Both the position numbers and the translations under genes were made by a program. 7,373 nucleotides of DNA from JAOUJD01 sp964353935 (lineage in GTDB: Bacteria > Pseudomonadota > Gammaproteobacteria > Burkholderiales > Burkholderiaceae_F). The notes beneath the pieces were generated by a model that was given only the letters and a program-made list of their open reading frames with translations, did no database searches and was not told where the DNA came from. The stretch spans positions 1 through 7,373 of the forward strand of contig CAYGXL010000130.1 of assembly GCA_964353935.1 (NCBI GenBank), written 5' to 3'. Shown one piece after another: positions 1-6,160 of the stretch. Every line of letters starts with the position of its first letter. The stretch's first letter is position 1.

Positions 1-7
1 TGAACGC

Positions 8-1621
8 ATGACGTACAAGCAGGTGCTGTTCCAGTCGGCCGCGCGCGAGAAGGTCGTGCGCGGCGCCACCCAGCTCGCCAACGCGATCCGCATCACGCTC
101 GGGCCGAAGTCGAAGTCGGTGCTGATCCAGAAGAAGTGGGGCGCGCCGCTCGTGTGCAACGACGGCGTGACGATCGCCAAGGAGTTCGAGCTCAAGGATC
201 CCGAGGAGAACCTCGGCGCGCGCATGCTGCGGCAGGCGGCCGAGAAGACCGGGGACGCGGTCGGCGACGGCACCAGCACCGCGACGCTGCTCGCGCACGC
301 GATTTTCGCGGACGGCGTGCGCAACGTGACGGCCGGCGCCAGCGCGATCGACATCAAGCGCGGGCTCGATCGCGGGTGCAAGCGTGCGGTGGAAGCGCTG
401 AAGTCGCTGTCGCGACCGGTCGCATCGCGCAAGGAACAGGCGCAGGTGGGGACCATCTCGGCGCACAACGACCCGTCGATCGGCGAGCTGGTCGCCGACG
501 CGATGGAGAAGGTCGGCGGCGAGGGCGTGATCACCGTGGAGGAATCGAAGACGACCGACACGTCGCTCGACGTGGTCGAAGGCATGCAGTTCGACCGCGG
601 CTTCCAGTCGCCCTACTTCATCACCGCGCCCGAGAAGATGGAGGCGGTGCTCGAAGACGCGCTCGTGCTGCTGGCCGAGCGCAAGATCGCGAGCCTCGTC
701 GACTTCCTGCCGCTGCTCGACCAGGTGGCCAAGGCCGGGCGGCCGCTGCTGGTGGTGGCCGAGGAGGTCGAAGGCGAGGCGCTCGCGACACTGATCGTCA
801 ACCAGATCCGCGGCGTGCTGAAGTGCTGCGCGGTGAAGGCGCCGGGCTTCGGCGACCGCCGCAAGGCGATGCTGCAGGACATGGCGGTGCTCACCGGCGG
901 CACGGTGCTGTCAGAGGAAACCGGCATGAAACTCGAGAACATGACGCTCGAGCAGCTCGGCCGCGCGAAGCGCGTCGTGGCCGACAAGGACAACACCACG
1001 CTCATCGGCGGCGCGGGCGACCGCGCGGCGATCGACGCGCGCATCAAGCAGATCAGGCTGGAGCTCGACAAGGCCACGAGCAGCTACGACAAGGAGAAGC
1101 TGCAGGAACGGCTGGCGAAGCTCTCCGGCGGCGTCGCGGTGATCCGCGTCGGCGCGCCGTCCGAGGCCGAGATGAAGTCCAGGCACGACGCGCTCGACGA
1201 CGCGATCAGCGCGACCAAGGCGGCGGTGGCCGAAGGCATCGTGCCGGGCGGCGGGCTGGCGCTGCTGCGCTGCGTGCCGGCGCTGGCCGCGGAGGCCGAG
1301 GCCTGCGGCGGCGACGAGCGCACCGGCGTGCTGATCCTGAAGCGCGCGCTCGAGGCGCCGGCGCGGCAGATCGCCGACAACTCGGCCGTCGACGGCGGCG
1401 TGGTGGTCGCGAAGATGCTCGAAGGCCAGGGCAATTTCGGCTTCGACGCGGCGCGCAACGAGTACGTGGACCTCGTCGAGGCCGGCATCATCGACCCGAC
1501 CAAGGTCGTGCGCATCGGGCTGGAGAACGCCGTGTCGGTCGCCAGCATCCTGCTGCTGACCGAGGCGACGATGACCGAGATCGAGGAGCAGAAGGCGGGC
1601 GCGCCCGAGATGGAGCTCTAG
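8..1621 (+). CDS. groEL: GroEL-type chaperonin (Hsp60), divergent paralogue without GGM tail
   Basis: This encodes a 537-residue group I chaperonin, the ATP-driven cytoplasmic folding chamber that works with a GroES lid. The N-terminal equatorial part carries LGPK (31-34), DGVTIAK with Asp52, and GDGTSTAT with Asp87. The catalytic Asp398 is kept in the DDAISATKAAV segment, and VPGGG follows, so ATPase residues are intact at E. coli numbering. Differences from housekeeping GroEL are visible: LGPKSKSV replaces the usual LGPKGRNV, GDGTS replaces GDGTT, and the C-terminus ends APEMEL without the GGM-repeat tail. This fits a secondary GroEL clade rather than the main copy. The ATG at 8 gives the expected N-terminus. 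Only seven bases precede it, with no visible ribosome-binding site, and the TGA at 1-3 could be the stop of an upstream gene. No groES is in view. The DHH gene follows after 19 nt, probably in the same transcript. Confidence 0.96.
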   Translation: MTYKQVLFQSAAREKVVRGATQLANAIRITLGPKSKSVLIQKKWGAPLVCNDGVTIAKEFELKDPEENLGARMLRQAAEKTGDAVGDGTSTATLLAHAIFADGVRNVTAGASAIDIKRGLDRGCKRAVEALKSLSRPVASRKEQAQVGTISAHNDPSIGELVADAMEKVGGEGVITVEESKTTDTSLDVVEGMQFDRGFQSPYFITAPEKMEAVLEDALVLLAERKIASLVDFLPLLDQVAKAGRPLLVVAEEVEGEALATLIVNQIRGVLKCCAVKAPGFGDRRKAMLQDMAVLTGGTVLSEETGMKLENMTLEQLGRAKRVVADKDNTTLIGGAGDRAAIDARIKQIRLELDKATSSYDKEKLQERLAKLSGGVAVIRVGAPSEAEMKSRHDALDDAISATKAAVAEGIVPGGGLALLRCVPALAAEAEACGGDERTGVLILKRALEAPARQIADNSAVDGGVVVAKMLEGQGNFGFDAARNEYVDLVEAGIIDPTKVVRIGLENAVSVASILLLTEATMTEIEEQKAGAPEMEL

Positions 1622-1640
1622 CGCGCCGCGCGCGCCCGCG

Positions 1641-2600
1641 ATGACGCACTACGACGTCTGCAACGGCGACGCGGACGGGCTGTTCGCGCTGCGGCAGCTG
1701 CGCCTGGCCGACCCGATCGAATCGATCGTCGTCACCGGCCTCAAGCGCGACATCGCTCTGCTCGCGCGCGTGCCCGCGGTCGCGGGCGACCGCGTGACGG
1801 TGCTCGACATCGCGCTAGAGCGGAACCGGAAGGCCCTCGACCACCTGCTCGCGAACGACATCGCCGTCACCTGGTACGACCACCACGCACCGGGCCCGAT
1901 CCCCGCGCACCCGCGGCTGACGACGCACATCGACACGAACCCGGAGACCTGCACCAGCGTCCTCGTCGACGCGCATTGCCACGGCCGCTTCCGCGCGTGG
2001 GCGGTGGCCGCGGCCTACGGCGACAACCTGCCGCGCGCGGCCGAGCGGCTCGCCGACACGCTTGCACTGGCGCCTGCCGCGCGCGGCCAGATGCGAATGC
2101 TCGGCGAAGCGGTCAACTACAACGCGTACGGCGACAGCGAGGCCGACGTGCGGATCCACCCGGCCGCGCTGTACCGCTGGCTCGCGCACTACGCCGATCC
2201 CTTCGATGCGATGGCACACGCGTCGATCGTGCGCGAACTCGACGCGCTGCGGCGCAAAGACCTGCGCCACGCGCGCGAAGTGCCACCGCATCACAAGGAC
2301 GATCGCTGCATGGCGGTCGTGTTGCCCGACGCGGCGTGGAGCCGCCGCGTGCTGGGGACGTTCGCGAACGAGCTGGCGCTGCGCGATCCGCAGCGCGCGC
2401 ATGCCGTGCTGAAGCGGCTGCCCGAAGGCGGCTACGCGGTCAGCGTGCGCGCGCCGCACGCGACGCTGCGTGGCGCGGCGGACCTGGCACGGGAGTTCGG
2501 CGGTGGCGGACGCGCCGCGGCCGCGGGGATCGATCGGCTGCCGGAGGAAGAACTCCCGCGCTTCATCGCGCGGCTCGCGGCGGCCTGGCGCGCCGGCTAG
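1641..2600 (+). CDS. DHH-family phosphoesterase (DHH/DHHA1 domains)
   Basis: This 319-residue protein belongs to the DHH phosphoesterase superfamily (RecJ/NrnA/pyrophosphatase type), metal-dependent hydrolases of phosphodiester or phosphoanhydride bonds. The N-terminal DHH domain shows NGDADGL (8-14, metal ligands Asp10 and Asp12), VLDIAL with Asp56, the signature Asp80-His81-His82 in WYDHH, and YGDN with Asp128. A C-terminal DHHA1-like region ends in FGGGGRAAAAG (286-296). There the family motif GGGHxxAAG has Arg291 in place of His. No signal peptide or membrane segment is seen, so it should be cytoplasmic. The substrate cannot be read from sequence; oligonucleotides, cyclic dinucleotides or another phosphoester are all possible. 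It starts 19 nt after the groEL stop with no clear Shine-Dalgarno motif, suggesting read-through from groEL. Its TAG stop overlaps the stop of a small minus-strand ORF at a CTAG palindrome. Confidence 0.88.
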   Translation: MTHYDVCNGDADGLFALRQLRLADPIESIVVTGLKRDIALLARVPAVAGDRVTVLDIALERNRKALDHLLANDIAVTWYDHHAPGPIPAHPRLTTHIDTNPETCTSVLVDAHCHGRFRAWAVAAAYGDNLPRAAERLADTLALAPAARGQMRMLGEAVNYNAYGDSEADVRIHPAALYRWLAHYADPFDAMAHASIVRELDALRRKDLRHAREVPPHHKDDRCMAVVLPDAAWSRRVLGTFANELALRDPQRAHAVLKRLPEGGYAVSVRAPHATLRGAADLAREFGGGGRAAAAGIDRLPEEELPRFIARLAAAWRAG

Positions 2601-2689
2601 TCCAGGCAGTGGGCGTCGACGACGTCCTTCAACAGGATGGCCACCATGAAAACGAAGGCCATCACCAGCATCGCATTGAGTATCAGCAT
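2597..2689 (-). CDS. Candidate 30-residue single-pass membrane peptide
   Basis: Reading the minus strand from ATG at 2689 gives 30 codons ending at TAG (2597-2599). The product begins MLILNAMLVMAFVF and continues MVAILL, an almost unbroken hydrophobic stretch of about 20 residues with only Asn5 polar. A short charged tail, KDVVDAHCLD, follows. This is the shape of a small single-pass inner-membrane protein. AAGG lies 6 nt upstream of the ATG (plus-strand CCTT at 2696-2699), a plausible ribosome-binding site. It lies downstream of rtcB on the same strand, beyond the repeat at 2778-2851, in the only non-coding gap of the window, and its stop shares the CTAG with the DHH gene. I recognise no family. 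The opposite-strand ORF starting at 2637 is probably its antisense shadow. Chance occurrence cannot be excluded for so short an ORF. Confidence 0.45.
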   Translation of the reverse strand: MLILNAMLVMAFVFMVAILLKDVVDAHCLD

Positions 2690-2777
2690 GACGCGCCTTG
2701 CCTTTCCGCAGGCTTCACTACCCTGGACATCGGCACTCTTCGGCCGAAGGCAAGGGGCCAATCGTCGGAGAAACAGG

Positions 2778-2851
2778 AAATCGGGGTCAGACCCCGTTTT
2801 TCGCGCACCCCCGACAGATGTCGGGGAGTAATCGGGGTCTGACCCCGATTT
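2778..2851. repeat. REPIN-like palindromic repeat, copy 1
   Basis: This is a compound inverted repeat of about 74 bp. An outer arm has the core GGGGTCAGACCCC (2783-2795). A central hairpin CCCCGACA-GA-TGTCGGGG (2809-2826) has a perfect 8-bp stem. A second outer arm is an exact 21-bp odd palindrome (2830-2850) around GGGGTCTGACCCC. The arms are inverted relative to each other, the layout of a REPIN (two REP sequences facing each other). It begins immediately after, and may include, the rtcB TGA stop on the minus strand. A second copy lies at 4709-4784 in the same orientation. No RAYT transposase is present in the window to mobilise it. Confidence 0.85.
2782..2801 (+). terminator. Possible rho-independent terminator inside repeat copy 1
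   Basis: The perfect palindrome CGGGGTCAGACCCCG (2782-2796) is followed directly by five T residues (2797-2801) on the plus strand, as expected of an intrinsic terminator for the groEL-DHH transcript. The loop is only about three bases, which is tight. On the minus strand the other arm, just after rtcB, has only a short T run. Between convergent operons the element may therefore stop transcription from both sides, but this is read from shape only. Confidence 0.35.
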
Positions 2852-4285
2852 TCAGCCCTTGATGCAGACGAGCGGGCGCAGGGAGGCGACGCGCTTTGCG
2901 AGGCCGGCGCGTTCGGTGGCCTCGGCGACGTCGTCGATGTCCTTGTAGGCGCCGGGCGCCTCTTCGGCGATGCCGCGCATCGAGTTGGAGCGGATCACGA
3001 TTCCGCGCGCGCCGAGTTCGTCGACCACCGCGCGGCCGCGCCAGCGGCGCAGCGCCTGGTTGCGGCTCATCGCGCGGCCGGCGCCGTGGCTGGCCGAGCT
3101 CCACGCGCGGTCTTCGCTCTGCTTGGTGCCGGCGAGGATGTACGAGCCGGTGCCCATGCTGCCGCCGATGATCACCGGCTGCCCGACATCGCGATACGGC
3201 GCGGGGATCGCCGGATGGCCCGGCCCGAACGCGCGCGTGGCGCCCTTGCGATGCACGTACAGCAGCCGCTCGCGGCCGTCGACCTTGTGGCGCTCGGCCT
3301 TGCAGGTGTTGTGCGACACGTCGTACAGCGTGTCGAGCCGCGCCAGCGGGAAGCGCCGCGCGAACACCTGCCGCGCCAGGTGCGCCAGGATCTGGCGGTT
3401 GGCGAGCGCGCAGTTGATCGCCGCGTTCATCGCGCCGAGGTACTCCTGACCTTCAGGCGACTTGATCGGCGCGCACGCGAGCTCGCGGTCTGGCAGCGCG
3501 ATCCCGAGCCGCGAGGCGGCCTTCGCGAGGCTCACCAGGAACTCGGTGCCGATCTGGTGCCCGAGCCCACGCGAGCCGCAGTGGATCGACACCACCACCT
3601 GGTCCTTGAAGAGGCCGTACGCGGCCGCGGCGCGCTCGTCGTGCACGCGTTCGACCTTCTGCACCTCGAGGTAGTGGTTGCCGGAGCCGAGCGTGCCCAT
3701 CTCGCCGCGCTGCCGCCGCTTCGCGAGCGACGAGACGTTGTCGGGGTGCGCGCCGTCGATGCAGCCGTGCTCCTCGATCATCGCAAGGTCAGCGGCGATG
3801 CCGTAGCCCCGCTCGACCGCCCAGCGCGCGCCGCCGCGCATCACGGCGTCGAGCTCGCGCTCGTTGAGCTGGATCGCGCCTTCGACGCCGAGGCCGGCCG
3901 GGATGTCGCGCAGCAGCGCATCGCCGAGCCACTCCGCGTTCGGCGCGATGTCGGCGGCGGTGAGGTCGGTGCGCAGGCAGCGGATGCCGCACGAGATGTC
4001 GAAGCCGACGCCGCCGGCACTGATGATGCCGCCGTGGTCGGGATCGAAGGCCGCCACGCCGCCGATCGGGAACCCGTAACCCCAGTGCGCGTCCGGCATC
4101 GCGAGTGCCGCCCCGACGAGGCCGGGCAGCCGCGCGACGTTGGTGATCTGCTCGAGCACCTTGTCGTCCATCGCTTCGAGCAGCGCCCGGCTGCCGTAGA
4201 ACCGCGCATCGTGCCGCGTGTCCGCGGCGGTGCGCGGCACCACCCACGTCCAGTCGTCGATCCGGGTCAGGTGCGACAGGTCCAT
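2852..4285 (-). CDS. rtcB: RtcB RNA-splicing ligase (3'-phosphate/5'-OH RNA ligase)
   Basis: RtcB joins RNA 2',3'-cyclic or 3'-phosphate ends to 5'-OH ends, using GTP and Mn2+ through a guanylylated histidine. From the ATG at 4285 the protein has 477 residues, close to the long (about 480) form. All key residues of the Pyrococcus enzyme have counterparts: Asp96 and Cys99 in GFDISCG, Asn203, His204 and Glu207 in GSGNHYLEVQ, His235 in SIHCGSRG, His325 in DVSHNTCK, the guanylylated His400 in SASHGAGRAMSR, and the penultimate Lys476 in CIKG. The enzyme should be active. An ATG at 4330 would add 15 residues and overlap archease by 38 nt. The 4285 start is preferred because it leaves a 7-nt gap to the archease stop and gives the usual MDLSHLTRIDDWTW opening. 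Archease directly upstream is its known activator. No rtcA or rtcR is visible. Confidence 0.96.
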   Translation of the reverse strand: MDLSHLTRIDDWTWVVPRTAADTRHDARFYGSRALLEAMDDKVLEQITNVARLPGLVGAALAMPDAHWGYGFPIGGVAAFDPDHGGIISAGGVGFDISCGIRCLRTDLTAADIAPNAEWLGDALLRDIPAGLGVEGAIQLNERELDAVMRGGARWAVERGYGIAADLAMIEEHGCIDGAHPDNVSSLAKRRQRGEMGTLGSGNHYLEVQKVERVHDERAAAAYGLFKDQVVVSIHCGSRGLGHQIGTEFLVSLAKAASRLGIALPDRELACAPIKSPEGQEYLGAMNAAINCALANRQILAHLARQVFARRFPLARLDTLYDVSHNTCKAERHKVDGRERLLYVHRKGATRAFGPGHPAIPAPYRDVGQPVIIGGSMGTGSYILAGTKQSEDRAWSSASHGAGRAMSRNQALRRWRGRAVVDELGARGIVIRSNSMRGIAEEAPGAYKDIDDVAEATERAGLAKRVASLRPLVCIKG

Positions 4286-4292
4286 CAGCAGC

Positions 4293-4790
4293 TCACAGGT
4301 CCACCACGCAGCGGACTTCCCAGCCGTCACCGTCGCGCGCGACCTTCAGCGCGGTCAGCGTCGCGCCCTTCACCTGCGTGCCGCGCTCGAGTCCCGCGTG
4401 CCAGCGCTCGCCGCGCGCGCTTCCGCACCAGCGATCGCCGGCCTGCACCAGCGCGAACCGCCCGAGCGCCAGGCCCTGCGCGTTGGCGTGCGCGAGCAGA
4501 AGGTTCAGCCAGGTCACGAGCGCGAGTTCGGGATCGATCTCGGTGAATTCGACGTCCACCCGCTCGGTCGGCTGCACCGCGTCGGTGTCGCACATCAGCG
4601 CGAACGTCGCCTCGGCCGCCTGCACGAAGGCCTCGGCGAGCGTCGCCCCGCGGCCGATGACGCCGGTGTCGGCGTCGTGATCGAAGTACGCGAATCGCCG
4701 CGCAGCCGAAAATTGGGGTCTGACCCCGATTTCGGGCCCACCCCCGTCCGGTGTCGGGGGGAAATGGGGGTCTGACCCCGATTTCATCAT
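4293..4790 (-). CDS. Archease (RtcB activator) with repeat-derived N-terminal extension
   Basis: Archease stimulates guanylylation and turnover of RtcB, its immediate downstream neighbour here. The conserved domain runs from about residue 31 (RRFAYFDHDADTGV, the acidic metal-site motif) through ATLAEAFVQAAEATFALM to the family-typical C-terminus VKGATLTALKVARDGDGWEVRCVVDL (last Asp conserved). Family members are usually about 140 residues; this one is 165. The excess is residues 3-28, which are the translation of palindromic repeat copy 2. GGAGG (plus-strand 4798-4802) lies 7 nt upstream of the ATG at 4790, whose A overlaps the last NAPRT codon while TGA is the NAPRT stop (ATGA, 4-nt overlap). 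A second ATG follows at 4787. No other ATG, GTG or TTG is in frame before the conserved domain, so translation must cross the repeat unless a non-canonical start is used. The open frame continues upstream to 5798 only as a shadow of the NAPRT gene. Confidence 0.9.
   Translation of the reverse strand: MMKSGSDPHFPPTPDGGGPEIGVRPQFSAARRFAYFDHDADTGVIGRGATLAEAFVQAAEATFALMCDTDAVQPTERVDVEFTEIDPELALVTWLNLLLAHANAQGLALGRFALVQAGDRWCGSARGERWHAGLERGTQVKGATLTALKVARDGDGWEVRCVVDL
4709..4784. repeat. REPIN-like palindromic repeat, copy 2 (inside archease frame)
   Basis: This is the second copy of the repeat, about 76 bp. The arms have cores GGGGTCTGACCCC at 4715-4727 and 4767-4779. The central part keeps CCCCCG (4741-4746) facing CGGGGG (4755-4760), but the inner hairpin bases have diverged from copy 1. 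Read on the minus strand, the two copies align nearly end to end over about 70 bp with one small length difference, in the same orientation. Both copies begin TGAAA(A)TCGGGGTCAGACCCC on that strand. The element falls between the archease start codon and its conserved domain and keeps the frame open, adding residues such as KSGSDPHF and EIGVRPQF. Confidence 0.85.
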
Positions 4791-6160
4791 TGGGCGGCCT
4801 CCGGTTCGAGCGCCTCGGCCTGCTGCCGCCGGTCGACCTCGTCGGCGAGCATACGCACGGCGGGCGAGATCGAGACCGGATAGCGCGGCCATGGCGGGTC
4901 GAGCGTCTTCAGGTGGGCTGGCAGTGATTCGAGCTGGGCACGGCAGTGAGCGCGCACCCTGGAGAGCGCTGGGGAAGGTTCGACGCGGCGGCCGTCGCGC
5001 ATCACGCAGTCGAGCAGCGGCGTGCCAACGCCCTGCTCGCCGACCAGCCGCACGCTGTCGCCGGCGAACGTTCGATCGGCGCTCGATCGACGCCAGACCT
5101 GCTTGCGGCCGGGCCACGTGGCCTTGCCGCCCGAGCGCTTGCGGCGCGCGACGCCGTCGTACTCCTGCAGCTTGTAGACGGCGTCGAGGCACGGCGCGTC
5201 GCTGCTGGTGGTGAGGCTGGTGCCGATGCCGAAGCTCGCGATCGGCGCGCCGGCATCGACCAGGGCGCGCACGCGGTGCTCGTCGAGGTTGCCGCTCGCG
5301 AAGATCGCGCAGTCGCGCAGCCCGGCCGCGTCGAGGATGCGGCGCACCTCGCGCGACAGCGCGTCGAGGTCCCCGCTGTCGAGCCGCACGCCACGGATGC
5401 GGATGCCGCGCCGCGCCAGCTGCGGCGCGAGGGCGGCCACCTTGCGGGCCGCCGCGACCGTGTCGTAGGTATCGATCAGCAGCATCGCGTTGTCGGGGAA
5501 CGACTCGGCGAAGTCGATGAACGCCTGCGTCTCGCTGTCGTGCGCCTGCACGAACGAGTGCGCCATCGTGCCGAATACCGGGATGCCGAAGCGCGGTGCG
5601 GCGTACGCGGTCGCCGTGCCCGCGAAGCCGGCGAGGTACGCGGCCCGCGCCGCGAGCGCGCCCGCTTCGGCGCCGTGCGCGCGACGCAGTCCGAAGTCGA
5701 TCAGCGTGCGCCCTTTGGCGGCGAACACGGAGCGCACGGCCTTCGAGGCCACGACCGTCTCGAAGTGGACCAGGTTGAGGATCCGCGTCTCGAGCCACTG
5801 CGCCTGCGCGATCGGCGCCACCACGCGCAGCACCGGTTCGCTGGGAAAGAACACCGACCCCTCCGGCATCGCCCAGACGTCGCCCGTGAAGCGCAGTCCG
5901 CGCAGCCAGTCGGCAAAGCCGGGCGCGAACTTGCCGCAGCCGTCGATCCAGGCGAGTTCGTCATCGGTGAAGTGGGCCTCCTCGATGAAGTCGAGCGCCT
6001 GCTCCAGCCCGGCGGCGATGAGGAAGGCGCGCTCCGCGGGCAGCCTGCGCACGAACAGTTCGAACGCCGCCACCTTGTCCATCCGGTGCTGCCAGTACGA
6101 CTGCAGCATCGTCAGCTGGTAGAGGTCGGTCAGCAGCGGGGAGGTGGAGGCGAGCGTCAT
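4787..6160 (-). CDS. pncB: Nicotinate phosphoribosyltransferase (NAPRTase)
   Basis: This 457-residue cytoplasmic enzyme makes nicotinate mononucleotide from nicotinate and PRPP with ATP help, the entry step of the Preiss-Handler NAD salvage route. Signatures are TDLYQLTM (11-18), the FELFVRRLP segment (33-41), LIDFGLRRAHG (153-163) at the substrate site, GTMAHSF with the phospho-accepting His201, LIDTYDT (228-234), the phosphate-binding RLDSGD (259-264) and FGIGTSLTTS (310-319). Length and motifs match the type with an N-terminal LLTDLYQ opening rather than the shorter E. coli PncB. The ATG at 6160 overlaps the TGA of the phosphoribosyltransferase gene by 4 nt. No Shine-Dalgarno motif is close, so coupling is likely. 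The gene ends in an ATGA overlap with archease. A close relative, nicotinamide phosphoribosyltransferase, is less likely given the motifs. Confidence 0.93.
   Translation of the reverse strand: MTLASTSPLLTDLYQLTMLQSYWQHRMDKVAAFELFVRRLPAERAFLIAAGLEQALDFIEEAHFTDDELAWIDGCGKFAPGFADWLRGLRFTGDVWAMPEGSVFFPSEPVLRVVAPIAQAQWLETRILNLVHFETVVASKAVRSVFAAKGRTLIDFGLRRAHGAEAGALAARAAYLAGFAGTATAYAAPRFGIPVFGTMAHSFVQAHDSETQAFIDFAESFPDNAMLLIDTYDTVAAARKVAALAPQLARRGIRIRGVRLDSGDLDALSREVRRILDAAGLRDCAIFASGNLDEHRVRALVDAGAPIASFGIGTSLTTSSDAPCLDAVYKLQEYDGVARRKRSGGKATWPGRKQVWRRSSADRTFAGDSVRLVGEQGVGTPLLDCVMRDGRRVEPSPALSRVRAHCRAQLESLPAHLKTLDPPWPRYPVSISPAVRMLADEVDRRQQAEALEPEAAQ
4798..4802 (-). promoter_or_regulatory. Ribosome-binding site fixing the archease start
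   Basis: GGAGG on the minus strand lies 7 nt before the ATG at 4790, inside the last codons of the NAPRTase gene. It is the best Shine-Dalgarno match among the internal gene starts checked in this window. It indicates that archease translation begins before, not after, the palindromic repeat. Confidence 0.7.

Noticed and set aside
136..1644. Long plus-strand ORF overlapping groEL in another frame
   Set aside because: Arg/Gly/Ala-rich translation without motifs, typical of an out-of-frame shadow in GC-rich DNA; the groEL frame explains the region.
2637..2831. 64-codon plus-strand ORF in the intergenic gap
   Set aside because: It is antisense to the small hydrophobic ORF and ends by reading through the palindromic repeat (SGSDP-type peptide); no supporting family signal.
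3086..4546. 486-codon plus-strand ORF opposite rtcB and archease
   Set aside because: Low-complexity Arg/Ala/Val-rich antisense shadow; the minus strand carries RtcB and archease with all key residues.
2778..4784. CRISPR array based on the repeated GGGGTC/GACCCC units
   Set aside because: Only two compound palindromic copies about 1.9 kb apart, with no regular spacers and no cas genes.
4791..5798. Upstream extension of the archease frame, giving a 501-codon fusion
   Set aside because: This part is an Arg/Ala-rich shadow of NAPRTase. The GGAGG site and ATG at 4790 mark the true archease start.
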